Positions 6,582-13,777 of a stretch of 13,796 nucleotides of DNA are shown piece by piece. The stretch's first letter is position 1, and every line of letters starts with the position of its first letter. Position numbers and translations under genes: made by a program. The stretch comes from Scytonema sp. UIC 10036 (lineage in GTDB: Bacteria > Cyanobacteriota > Cyanobacteriia > Cyanobacteriales > Nostocaceae). Below the pieces are notes generated by a model, which saw nothing but the letters and a program-made list of their open reading frames with translations, had not been told where the DNA came from and did no database searches. Location: contig NZ_WJFC01000283.1 in the NCBI RefSeq assembly GCF_009725235.1, positions 1 to 13,796 on the forward strand, written 5' to 3'.

Positions 6582-6679
6582 CACTGGTCATTTGTCACTG
6601 GTCATTTGTCATTAGCCATTAGCCATTAGCCATTAGCAATTAGCCATTAGCCATTAGCCATTAGCCATTGGTCACTGTT
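6582..6679. repeat. Heptamer tandem array at the 3' end of glgA
   Basis: Fourteen heptamers in unbroken 7-nt register. The order is CACTGGT, CATTTGT, CACTGGT, CATTTGT, then CATTAGC seven times with one AATTAGC in fifth place of that run, then CATTGGT and a degenerate CACTGTT. The last unit overlaps the first base of the glgA stop codon (TTA on the plus strand, 6679-6681). This is the short tandemly repeated heptamer class known from filamentous cyanobacteria. All units are direct, with no unique spacers, so it is not a CRISPR. Confidence 0.9.
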
Positions 6680-8139
6680 TACTCTGGTAATGAAGTAGCA
6701 GCAACAACTTCCTCATTGATTTGTGTTTCTGATTGTATTTGTAAAATTGGTTCGTCTTCTTCCGGTGGTAAACCGTACATTGACCTATATAAATTCACGT
6801 ACTGTTTGGCAGAGCGATACCAACTAAAATCCTCCTTCATACCCCGTTGTTGAAGTTCTTTCCATTGAGGTTTGTAGCGGTAACCTTCCCATGCTCGGAT
6901 TAAGCAGGTAAAGAGATCCAATGGTTCGTAGCGGTCAAAACAATAACCAGTCCCTGATTCTGTCATTGGATCGTGGTGAGAGACAGTATCAACTAGTCCT
7001 CCTGTACGGCGGACTATTGGTACGCACCCGTAACGTAGAGACATTAATTGACTGATACCACAAGGTTCAAATCGACTGGGCATGAGGAAGGCGTCACTCC
7101 CTGCGTAGATGCGACGAGCTAATGCATCATTATATAGTATGTAAGTTGCCATTCTTCCGGGATACCGAGATGCCATTTGCCACAATTGGCTTTCATAGTA
7201 TCTATCGCCAGTACCTAAAAGCACAAATTGTGCATCCGTATACGCAAGGAAACGATCTAGAATTTGCAGCACCAAATCAATGCCTTTTTGCTCGACTAAA
7301 CGCGTTACCATTCCCATCAAAAAGGCACTAGAATTGACTTCTAAACCAACTTCTTCCTGCAAAGCCACTTTGTTAGCTCGTCGCTTTTCTAGGGTATCGG
7401 GTGTAAAAGTCTGAGCAATATATTTATCATTTACGGGGTCGTAAACTTCAGTATCTATACCGTTGAGAATCCCAGATAATTTTCCGCTAATAAAAGACAG
7501 CAAGCCTTCTAACTGTTCGCCATAAGCTGCTGTTTTGATTTGCTCGGCATATGTTGGGGAAACAGTGGTAACCTTATCTGCAAACTGCACTGCTGCTGCC
7601 ATTGTGTTATGTCCTTGCATATACCAGGGACACCAAGTAATTTTTTCTAAGTACCAGCGCCAAGGACCTTGGTATGCCAGGTTATGTATTGTAAAAACAG
7701 TGGTGATATCAGGTGATTGGTGCATCCACACTGGGATCATTCCCGTGTGCCAGTCGTGACAGTGGATAATTTCTGGCTTCCAGTAATTCCAGCAGAATTC
7801 AGCAGCACCATTCGCAAATAGTGTGAACCGCCAGAATTCATCTTCCCCACCGTAAATTTTTCGAGGCCAAAATGCTGGATGTCCAAATAAGTATAAAGGA
7901 ATATCAGTACCAGGCAGAGCGGTTTCGTATACCGCAAAGTCTTGGAACATGGCAAATCCCTTCCAAATTGGATCTTTGGGAACGTCTAACTTGTCGGAGA
8001 TGTAGCCATAGTAGGGCAAAAATATTCGCACATCGTGCCCCATTCTTTTCAGGATTTTGGGTAGTGCTCCAACAACATCACCCATTCCTCCAACTTTGGC
8101 AACGGGAGCTGCCTCAGCCGCAACAAATAGAATCCTCAT
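6679..8139 (-). CDS. glgA: Glycogen synthase (ADP-glucose)
   Basis: A 486-residue GT5-family glycogen synthase that transfers glucose from ADP-glucose to the non-reducing end of alpha-1,4-glucan in the cytoplasm. The N-terminal Rossmann domain begins [21 protein letters not shown], with the ADP-glucose-binding Lys15-x-Gly-Gly motif. The region [13 protein letters not shown] and [12 protein letters not shown] follow. The C-terminal domain has [20 protein letters not shown] and the catalytic [12 protein letters not shown] motif, then [10 protein letters not shown]. The frame is open to an ATG at 8202, but that adds 21 residues ([10 protein letters not shown]...) encoded within a dispersed palindrome and foreign to the family, so the ATG at 8139 is chosen. 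The length is normal. The C-terminal ~25 residues are acidic and poorly conserved. Cyanobacteria often have two glgA genes; which one this is cannot be told by eye. Confidence 0.96.
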   Translation of the reverse strand: MRILFVAAEAAPVAKVGGMGDVVGALPKILKRMGHDVRIFLPYYGYISDKLDVPKDPIWKGFAMFQDFAVYETALPGTDIPLYLFGHPAFWPRKIYGGEDEFWRFTLFANGAAEFCWNYWKPEIIHCHDWHTGMIPVWMHQSPDITTVFTIHNLAYQGPWRWYLEKITWCPWYMQGHNTMAAAVQFADKVTTVSPTYAEQIKTAAYGEQLEGLLSFISGKLSGILNGIDTEVYDPVNDKYIAQTFTPDTLEKRRANKVALQEEVGLEVNSSAFLMGMVTRLVEQKGIDLVLQILDRFLAYTDAQFVLLGTGDRYYESQLWQMASRYPGRMATYILYNDALARRIYAGSDAFLMPSRFEPCGISQLMSLRYGCVPIVRRTGGLVDTVSHHDPMTESGTGYCFDRYEPLDLFTCLIRAWEGYRYKPQWKELQQRGMKEDFSWYRSAKQYVNLYRSMYGLPPEEDEPILQIQSETQINEEVVAATSLPE

Positions 8140-8182
8140 GGTAATCTGTATTTCCCCGACTCTGCCTAGATCAACTCTACAT

Positions 8183-8235
8183 GTAGGGTGGGCATAACTC
8201 ACCGTGATATTGCTGGTGGGTAATACCCACCCTAC
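8183..8235. repeat. Large palindromic repeat between hemC and glgA
   Basis: The outer arms GTAGGGTGGG (8183-8192) and CCCACCCTAC (8226-8235) are perfectly complementary over 10 bp. Inside the right part, GGTGGGTA (8215-8222) and TACCCACC (8224-8231) form an alternative 8-bp hairpin with a one-base centre. The left arm resembles the hairpin at 59-75. The element is on the hemC 3' side and the glgA 5' side, so it may end the hemC transcript or fold in the glgA leader. No T-tract follows. Confidence 0.6.
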
Positions 8236-8287
8236 TGCCGTACAACGGTTACTTCTTTTGATCTAATCACATTGCTAGCAGATTAAA

Positions 8288-9259
8288 TTAAGAATTTCTT
8301 TGGATTTGGGCAAAGATTTCGTTGAGAATTTCTTGTGCTCCTTGCTCTCTTACCTTTTGTGCAAGTTCCGTGCCTAATTTTTCTGCATCTTCAGTCTCTC
8401 CAGAAACCGTGTCTTTGACTAGTTTTTTCCCATCTACACTGGCAACAATACCTGTTAGGGTTAAAGTATTACCATTGAGTTCTGTGTTTACACCGATGGG
8501 GACTTGGCAGCCACCTTCTAAATCTCGCAAGAAAGCTCGCTCTGCCAAACAGCGATCGCGTGTTTCTGGATGTTCAATAGCTTTGAGCAGCGTTATCAAT
8601 TCAACATCATCAGCACGGCATTCAATCCCCAAAGCCCCTTGTCCTACAGCATGAAGGGAAACTTCTTTGGACAAAACTTGATGAATGCGATCGCTCATTC
8701 CCAATCGTTCCAATCCAGCAACAGCCAGAATCAGAGCATCGTACTCACCAGCATCCAGTTTAGACATCCGTGTATTGAGATTTCCCCGTACATCTTTAAA
8801 ACTGAGGTGAGGAAAATGATACCGCAATTGTGCCAATCGTCTTAAGGAAGAAGTTCCAATCACCGCGCCTTCTGGCAAAGTATCAATTTGTTTATCCTTG
8901 TGTTTTTCATGCACAACCAGTGCATCTGCTGGGTTTTCACGTTCTGTAACAGCAGCCAGAGCCAATCCCTCAGGTAAACGTGTTGGCAAATCCTTTAGGG
9001 AGTGAACAGCAAAATCAATCTCCCGATCGAGCATTCCCAGTTCAAGTTCTTTAGTAAATAATCCCTTATCGCCAATTTTGGCAAGGGCAACATCCAGAAT
9101 TTTGTCACCTTGGGTAGCCATGGTGTGAATTTCAAAAGAAATCTCAGGGAAACGTTTCTGGAGTTGTTCTTGTACCCAATGGGTTTGAACGAGTGCTAAT
9201 TGGCTTTTACGAGAACCAATGCGAATTGTACGTATGGAACTGGAAACAACAGATGTCAT
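8288..9259 (-). CDS. hemC: Hydroxymethylbilane synthase (porphobilinogen deaminase)
   Basis: A 323-residue cytoplasmic enzyme that condenses four porphobilinogens into hydroxymethylbilane, on the path to chlorophyll, haem and bilins. Seen: [15 protein letters not shown] at the N-terminus; [21 protein letters not shown] with the catalytic Asp90; GTSSLRR and DVRGNLNTR for substrate carboxylates; and [10 protein letters not shown] with Cys251, to which the dipyrromethane cofactor is attached. All key residues are intact and the length is normal. The ATG at 9259 gives a short Ser/Val-rich lead before the conserved IRIGSR; no Shine-Dalgarno sequence is visible. Two HIP1 octamers lie inside (8553 and 8687). 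The gene is 148 bp upstream of glgA on the same strand but separated from it by the palindrome at 8183-8235. Confidence 0.97.
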   Translation of the reverse strand: MTSVVSSSIRTIRIGSRKSQLALVQTHWVQEQLQKRFPEISFEIHTMATQGDKILDVALAKIGDKGLFTKELELGMLDREIDFAVHSLKDLPTRLPEGLALAAVTERENPADALVVHEKHKDKQIDTLPEGAVIGTSSLRRLAQLRYHFPHLSFKDVRGNLNTRMSKLDAGEYDALILAVAGLERLGMSDRIHQVLSKEVSLHAVGQGALGIECRADDVELITLLKAIEHPETRDRCLAERAFLRDLEGGCQVPIGVNTELNGNTLTLTGIVASVDGKKLVKDTVSGETEDAEKLGTELAQKVREQGAQEILNEIFAQIQRNS

Positions 9260-9373
9260 AAATAAAAGTATGTAAAGCCAGGAGATAAATTCACTTTATC
9301 TAGAGTACCGCAGTGAGTGACTTATCAGCCTTGCAATCTGCCGATTTTAATGCTTGTTTCTTCTTTATATTTC

Positions 9374-9392
9374 TTTACAAAATTTTTGTAAA
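9374..9392. promoter_or_regulatory. Perfect 9-bp palindrome upstream of the small operon
   Basis: TTTACAAAA (9374-9382) and TTTTGTAAA (9384-9392) around a single T. It is about 107 bp before the ATG at 9500 and 115 bp before the hemC start, in the divergent promoter region. A TAGAAT hexamer at 9403-9408 is a possible -10 for the plus-strand operon, with no convincing -35. It could be an operator for either gene. The stem is AT-rich, so chance is possible. Confidence 0.35.
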
Positions 9393-9499
9393 TTTTATCT
9401 GGTAGAATCATCTGTCACAAGTCAAAGCGTCAAGGTGCTTTAAGAAGATGCCTGAAAGAAAAATTGGTTGAAGCTTCGTTCTTTTTTCTGGAAATATAG

Positions 9500-9634
9500 A
9501 TGGAACCAACGATAGACCAACTTAAAACACTATATCGAGTCTGTGTACAAGCTAGTAATTTGTTACAGGATATTAACATGACTCGATTAGATGAGAGAAC
9601 GAGATGCATATACATGATTGTGGAAGAGGCTTAA
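9500..9634 (+). CDS. Small DUF6888-like protein
   Basis: A 44-residue protein starting MEPTIDQLKTLYRVCVQASN and containing LLQDI, MTRLDERT and IYMIVEE. The opening QL.TLYRVCV.ASNLLQ and the LDERT..IYM strand match what I recall of the cyanobacterial family DUF6888, which is usually found just before a DUF6887 gene, as here. It is shorter than my memory of typical members (about 50-60 residues), ending where others continue into a Pro/Asn-rich tail. GGAAA lies five bases before the ATG. The stop is only 3 bp before the next start, so the two are translated from one message. The function is unknown. The pair has the size and layout of a toxin-antitoxin operon, but no known toxin motif is visible. 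Confidence 0.68.
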   Translation: MEPTIDQLKTLYRVCVQASNLLQDINMTRLDERTRCIYMIVEEA

Positions 9635-9637
9635 CAT

Positions 9638-9820
9638 ATGACGGCATCAAATTTTGAGAATATGACAAGAGAAGAATTACGCGACTATGTACGCCACAAT
9701 CCACATGACACTGCAGCTTTTCATAAATATGTAGATATGCTTCGTGCAAGCCCAACACGAATAAAAATATCCCCAGAGCAGATTGATACAGAGTTGCCAA
9801 AATTACTGGGAGCAAATTAA
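9638..9820 (+). CDS. Small DUF6887-like protein
   Basis: A 60-residue protein with two likely short helices: FENMTREELRDYVRHNPHD (about 6-24) and TAAFHKYVDMLRA (25-37), then a Pro/Ser/Lys-rich tail ending ELPKLLGAN. The M-T-R-E-E-L-R-x-Y-V and D-x-x-A-F-x-x-Y-V-D pattern is what I recall of family DUF6887. The start is set by GGAAGAGG (9622-9629), eight bases upstream and inside the end of the preceding gene. The arrangement, with a 3-bp gap and translational linkage, suggests the two products act together, perhaps as a complex. The function is unknown. Confidence 0.75.
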   Translation: MTASNFENMTREELRDYVRHNPHDTAAFHKYVDMLRASPTRIKISPEQIDTELPKLLGAN

Positions 9821-9867
9821 AAACTGGCTACCTGTGAAACTGAGCAGTTTTAACTCACAGTATAAAT

Positions 9868-9889
9868 GTCCTCGCTTGTGGGGACGTTT
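9868..9889 (+). terminator. Probable terminator of the DUF6888/DUF6887 operon
   Basis: Stem GTCCTC (9868-9873) with GGGGAC (9880-9885), including one G-T pair and a 6-nt loop, followed by GTTTTCATTT. It is 48 bp after the stop codon at 9820. A second weak hairpin, AAAACTG with CAGTTTT, lies just before it. The genes on the two sides converge here. Confidence 0.45.
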
Positions 9890-9893
9890 TCAT

Positions 9894-9921
9894 TTCCTAC
9901 TTCCTACTACCTGCCTGCTCT
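9894..9921. repeat. Short heptamer run next to the dus stop codon
   Basis: TTCCTAC twice in exact tandem, then TACCTGC and CTGCTCT in the same 7-nt register, ending three bases before the dus stop codon (TTA at 9925-9927 on the plus strand). It is too short to stand alone, but it fits the placement of the longer heptamer arrays in this window. Confidence 0.35.
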
Positions 9922-9924
9922 CCA

Positions 9925-10979
9925 TTAAACCATTGCAAAATCAGATGCCGTTTCTTCCTCAAGTTCATAACCTTGAGTCAAGAGTTCAATAGCATTGTTA
10001 ATTAAATCTACACCTTGCTGAACTGAGTCAATGACGCTTAACTGTCCGCGTAAATCAGCAGCGCCAACAAAACCCTTAGCATACCAAGTCATGTGCTTGC
10101 GTGCTTGGCGTACACCTCTAATGCCCTTGTACTCGTACAACGCTTCCAAGTGTTCCCTAGCACATGCCAAACGCTGAATTGGAGTGGGCGGGGGTAAGCG
10201 TTCTCCAGTTTTGAGGAAGTAATCAATTTCTCCAACCAGGAACGGGTAACCTAGAGTTCCACGGGAACACATCACGCCATCTGCACCAGTTTGTTCCAAG
10301 CACTTCAGCGCAGCTTCAACCGAAAAAATATCCCCATTAGCAATCACGGGAATTGAAAGTACATTTTTAACCCGTTCAATCCATTCCCAACGGGCATTGC
10401 CATTATAACCTTGGGCGCGGGTACGACCGTGTACCGTAATCATTTGCGCCCCTGCATCCTGCATCCGCTTGGCAAAATCAAGAATTGTGATTTCTTTGTC
10501 ATTCCAACCAATACGGGTTTTGACTGTCACAGGTACATTTACTGTCTTGACCACCTCTCGAACGATCGCCTCAGCCACTTCTGGTTGACGCAGTAAAGAA
10601 GAGCCACCACCATTTTTAGTAATTTTATTGACTGGGCAACCCATATTGATATCAACAGTATCAGCACCTTCTGCAACTGCTTTCACCGCTGCTTCTGCCA
10701 AAAAATCTGGGCGACAGTCAAACAACTGAATGCTAATTGGTCGCTCGTTAGGATCTACCTCCATGATTTTGGGCAACTGCTTGACATAGTGTAAGCCCGT
10801 GGCATTCACCATCTCCGTGTACATCATTGACTCAGGTGCATAACGACGCACCAGCCGCCGAAATACCATATCAGTCACTCCAGATAAAGGCGACTGGAGG
10901 ACTCGACTTTTGACCTCAACCGAACCAATTTTTAAAGGAGTCGAAAGTCTAGCTTTTAAACTAGGAGACAGGTAACCAT
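9925..10979 (-). CDS. dus: tRNA-dihydrouridine synthase with an apparent 5' frameshift
   Basis: An FMN-dependent enzyme reducing uridines in tRNA. The main frame encodes QSPLSGVTD (FMN site), TEMVNATGL, ISIQLFDCRP, DINMGCPVNKITKNGGGSSLL with the catalytic Cys, VKTRIGW, TVHGRTRAQGY, IPVIANGDI and GVMCSRGTLGYPF (FMN phosphate). It resembles the DusB/NifR3 type. From the GTG at 10878 it gives 317 residues, but that start drops half of the FMN motif and about 30 conserved-looking residues (SPSLKARLSTPLKIGS...). The upstream frame is open but offers no ATG, GTG or TTG. The ATG at 10979-10977 is out of frame by one base: it reads MVTC and stops after seven codons. One added C (ACC-CTG) would give MVTLSPSLKARL in frame and 351 residues. 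The given span includes that ATG. A CTG start at 10971 is the alternative. Confidence 0.85.
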
Positions 10980-11136
10980 ATTTTGGATTTGGGATTTGGG
11001 ATTTGGGATTGGGATTTTGGATTGAGGATTGAGGATTGAGGATTGAGGATTTTGGATTTTGGATTTGGGATTTTGGATTTGGATTTTGGATTTGGATTGG
11101 GGATTGGGAATTGGGGATTTGGGATTGGGATTTGGG
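10980..11136. repeat. Heptamer array B, abutting the dus start
   Basis: About 22 tandem units of ATTTTGG, ATTTGGG, ATTGAGG and ATTGGGG type, mostly 7 nt with four 6-nt exceptions. It includes four consecutive ATTGAGG (11021-11048). The first unit starts on the base immediately before the dus ATG at 10979. The run therefore fills the place where the dus ribosome-binding site and proximal leader should be. It decays into ATTGAAA and ATCGGAA after 11136. Confidence 0.9.
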
Positions 11137-11240
11137 ATTGAAAATCGGAAACTAGAGATTACACGACCAAAGTAACGGCTCAGATCTTAACTATACATTC
11201 CCTTATTTTAATCCTAATCTTCATGTCGTCAGTCGCTAAC
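11137..11240. other. Unique spacer between inverted heptamer arrays
   Basis: About 100 bases separate arrays B and C. They hold TATACATTCCCTTATTTTAAT near 11193 (AT-rich, possibly promoter-like), no ORF and no recognised RNA. If the flanking arrays pair, this would be the loop. Confidence 0.3.
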
Positions 11241-11324
11241 CCCCAATCCCCAGTCCCCAATCCAAAATCCTCAATCCTCAATCCTCAATCCAAAATCCAA
11301 AATCCCAAATCCAAAATCCCCAAA
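11241..11324. repeat. Heptamer array C, inverted relative to array B
   Basis: Twelve heptamers in unbroken register: CCCCAAT, CCCCAGT, CCCCAAT, CCAAAAT, CCTCAAT three times, CCAAAAT twice, CCCAAAT, CCAAAAT and CCCCAAA. Read on the minus strand it matches array B, including a core of three ATTGAGG flanked by ATTTTGG on both sides (array B has four). The rest of the dus-dnaK gap (11325-11651) holds a tandem TAGATGAG pair (11390-11405) and the presumed dnaK promoter region, nothing else recognised. Confidence 0.9.
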
Positions 11325-11583
11325 GACGGCAAACACCACATGGGGGATACGGTTCACCCTAATTGTTTTCAGTATTAATTCTCATACATTAGATGAGTAG
11401 ATGAGTGACGGAACGCCGAGCGCCAATCACTAAGTGGTAATAGCTAACCAGTATAGAGGCATAACCGCCCTAACAAAGTTCGGAAAACCACCCTTCATGG
11501 ACTGGCTACATCGGCTCAGTATATATATCAGCAGTACGTCAAATCATAGGGAATTCTTGCTGGACTGGCTGCTTTTAACTCAG

Positions 11584-11610
11584 TTGGTTCAAAATTTAGT
11601 CCTTTATACT
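11584..11610 (+). promoter_or_regulatory. Candidate dnaK promoter
   Basis: TTGGTT (11584-11589) and TATACT (11605-11610), 15 bases apart, about 42 bp before the dnaK ATG. The -10 is good but the spacing is short for a sigma-70-type promoter. No CIRCE palindrome was seen. A GGAG at 11636-11639 is the probable ribosome-binding site. Confidence 0.25.
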
Positions 11611-11651
11611 CTCTTTAAATTTCTTGTAGTTATACGGAGCCAGCACCTACA

Positions 11652-13568
11652 ATGGCAAAAGTAGTTGGAATTGACTTAGGTACTACAAACTCCTGCGTAG
11701 CAGTTATGGAAGGTGGTAAACCTACAGTAATTGCGAATGCAGAAGGTTTTCGGACAACACCTTCAGTCGTAGCATTTGCGAAAAATGGCGATCGCTTGGT
11801 TGGTCAAATTGCGAAGCGCCAATCAGTGATGAACCCTGAAAACACATTTTATTCAGTCAAGCGCTTCATTGGACGTAAATTTGAAGAAATTACCCATGAA
11901 GCGACTGAAGTGTCTTACAAAGTGTTGCGCGACAGTAACAACAACGTAAAATTAGACTGTCCCGTAGCGGGCAAACAGTTTGCTCCTGAAGAAATTTCAG
12001 CACAAGTTCTCCGCAAACTGGTGGAAGATGCCAGCAAATATATTGGTGAAACTGTAACTCAAGCAGTTATTACCGTTCCTGCATACTTTAACGACTCCCA
12101 GCGCCAAGCAACCAAAGATGCTGGTAAGATAGCCGGTATTGAAGTACTGCGGATTATCAACGAGCCTACAGCCGCTTCTTTGGCTTACGGTTTTGATAAG
12201 AAAACCCAAGAAACCATTCTTGTCTTTGACCTTGGTGGTGGTACCTTCGACGTATCCATTCTCGAAGTGGGTGACGGTGTATTTGAAGTATTAGCAACTT
12301 CTGGAGACACTCACCTTGGTGGTGACGACTTCGACAAGAAAATCGTTGATTACTTAGCAGAAGAATTCAGAAAGCAAGAAGGAATCGACTTGCGTAAAGA
12401 CAGACAAGCTTTGCAACGTCTGACTGAAGCTGCAGAAAAAGCAAAGATTGAACTTTCCAGCGTCACCCAAGCAGAAATTAACCTGCCTTTCATCACTGCT
12501 ACCCAGGACGGACCAAAACACCTGGATATGACGCTGACTAGGACTCAGTTTGAAAAACTCTGTGCTGACTTAATTGAGCGTTGTCGCGTTCCTGTAGAAA
12601 ACGCACTGCGTGACGCAAAGTTAACCAAAAATGATATTAACGAAGTTGTACTAGTTGGTGGTTCTACCCGTATCCCCGCAGTACAGCAGCTAGTGAAGAC
12701 CGTGTTGGGCAAAGACCCCAACCAAAGCGTAAACCCTGATGAAGTTGTAGCTGTTGGTGCTGCAATTCAAGCAGGTGTGCTTGGTGGTGATGTTACTGGT
12801 ATCTTGTTGTTAGACGTAACACCACTGTCTCTAGGTGTTGAAACCTTGGGCGGTGTCATGACCAAGATTATCCCTCGCAACACAACCATTCCTACCAAGA
12901 AGTCGGAAGTATTCTCTACCGCCGTGGATGGTCAAACCAACGTGGAAATCCACGTTCTCCAGGGTGAACGGGAAATGTCAAATGATAACAAGAGCTTGGG
13001 TACCTTCCGTCTTGATGGTATTCCCCCAGCACCACGTGGTGTACCCCAAATTGAAGTGATCTTTGATATTGACGCCAACGGTATTCTCAATGTTACCGCC
13101 AAGGACAAAGGTACTGGTAAGGAGCAATCCATTAGCATCACTGGTGCTTCTACACTAGATAAGTCCGAAGTTGAGCGCATGGTGAATGAAGCTGAAAGAA
13201 ACGCTTCTGCCGATAAAGAACGTCGCGAAAAAATTGACCGCAAGAACCAAGCTGATTCCTTAGCATACCAAGCTGAGAAGCAGTTAGAAGAATTAGGCGA
13301 TAAAGTTCCAGCTGCTGACAAGACTAAAGTGGAAGGTTTGGTCAAAGACTTGCGCGAAGCCGTAGCTAAGGAAGACGACGAGCAAATCAAGAAGGTTATG
13401 CCCGAATTGCAACAAGCACTCTTTGCAGTTGGTAGCAACATTTATCAACAAGCAGGTGGCGGTGCTTCTGCAACTGGTGGTGCTTCTTCCGGTCCCTCTG
13501 ATGGCGGTGCTTCCTCAGGTGGTGGCGGTGATGATGTCATTGATGCTGATTTCACCGAGTCTAAGTAA
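11652..13568 (+). CDS. dnaK: Hsp70 chaperone DnaK (DnaK2-like)
   Basis: A 638-residue ATP-dependent chaperone working with DnaJ and GrpE on unfolded proteins. All three Hsp70 signatures are intact: [13 protein letters not shown] (6-18), [14 protein letters not shown] (191-204) and [17 protein letters not shown] (332-348). The interdomain linker [11 protein letters not shown] (385-395) and the substrate-binding domain follow, with [12 protein letters not shown] and [14 protein letters not shown]. The lid helices run from about 505 to 597. The tail is Gly/Ser/Ala-rich (601-627) and ends [13 protein letters not shown], close to the EEVD-like end of bacterial DnaK. Cyanobacteria carry several dnaK genes; the length and tail fit the essential DnaK2 type, an inference. 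It is monocistronic by layout: array C and a 327-bp leader upstream, a strong terminator downstream. It contains a HIP1 octamer at 11788. Confidence 0.97.
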   Translation: MAKVVGIDLGTTNSCVAVMEGGKPTVIANAEGFRTTPSVVAFAKNGDRLVGQIAKRQSVMNPENTFYSVKRFIGRKFEEITHEATEVSYKVLRDSNNNVKLDCPVAGKQFAPEEISAQVLRKLVEDASKYIGETVTQAVITVPAYFNDSQRQATKDAGKIAGIEVLRIINEPTAASLAYGFDKKTQETILVFDLGGGTFDVSILEVGDGVFEVLATSGDTHLGGDDFDKKIVDYLAEEFRKQEGIDLRKDRQALQRLTEAAEKAKIELSSVTQAEINLPFITATQDGPKHLDMTLTRTQFEKLCADLIERCRVPVENALRDAKLTKNDINEVVLVGGSTRIPAVQQLVKTVLGKDPNQSVNPDEVVAVGAAIQAGVLGGDVTGILLLDVTPLSLGVETLGGVMTKIIPRNTTIPTKKSEVFSTAVDGQTNVEIHVLQGEREMSNDNKSLGTFRLDGIPPAPRGVPQIEVIFDIDANGILNVTAKDKGTGKEQSISITGASTLDKSEVERMVNEAERNASADKERREKIDRKNQADSLAYQAEKQLEELGDKVPAADKTKVEGLVKDLREAVAKEDDEQIKKVMPELQQALFAVGSNIYQQAGGGASATGGASSGPSDGGASSGGGGDDVIDADFTESK

Positions 13569-13569
13569 G

Positions 13570-13636
13570 GGGATTGGGTATTGGTGATTGGCGATTGGCG
13601 GTTTATTCCCAGTCCCTAGTCCCTAGCCCCCAATCC
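13570..13636. repeat. Inverted heptamer runs directly after the dnaK stop
   Basis: Starting four bases after the stop codon come GATTGGG, TATTGGT, GATTGGC and GATTGGC (13572-13599). After an 8-nt break come CCCAGTC, CCTAGTC, CCTAGCC and CCCAATC (13608-13635). The two halves are mutually complementary in part: GGGATTGGG (13570-13578) pairs exactly with CCCAATCCC (13628-13636). The dnaK transcript would carry this fold before the terminator. Confidence 0.65.
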
Positions 13637-13655
13637 CTCCACATAATTTAGAATG

Positions 13656-13690
13656 CCCATCCAAGATCCTCTTGGATGGGTAATTTTTTT
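13656..13690 (+). terminator. Strong intrinsic terminator of dnaK
   Basis: A perfect 10-bp stem, CCCATCCAAG (13656-13665) with CTTGGATGGG (13671-13680), a 5-nt loop ATCCT, then TAATTTTTTT. It lies 87 bp after the dnaK stop codon and is the clearest terminator in the window. Confidence 0.9.
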
Positions 13691-13777
13691 ATTTGGATTT
13701 TGTAAAAATCCTATGCGGTCACTATTTCAAGAGTTCTTGGTTAAGACAAACGTGTTTATACTCTAAACGGCTAGAAC

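Noticed and set aside
6582..6679. Heptamer array read as a CRISPR array
   Set aside because: Units are 7 nt, direct and contiguous with no unique spacers, and no cas gene is nearby.
8140..8202. Longer glgA start at the ATG at 8202
   Set aside because: It adds 21 residues encoded partly by the palindromic repeat; the family N-terminus begins exactly at [10 protein letters not shown].
11390..11405. Tandem TAGATGAG pair as an operator
   Set aside because: Two 8-nt copies only, no symmetry and about 250 bp from the dnaK start; too weak to claim.
11325..11651. CIRCE/HrcA operator before dnaK
   Set aside because: I looked for TTAGCACTC with a 9-nt spaced complement and found none in the region.
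11434..11664. Plus-strand ORF of 76 codons upstream of dnaK
   Set aside because: It overlaps the dnaK start in another frame, has no ribosome-binding site and no recognisable sequence; it is probably the dnaK leader.
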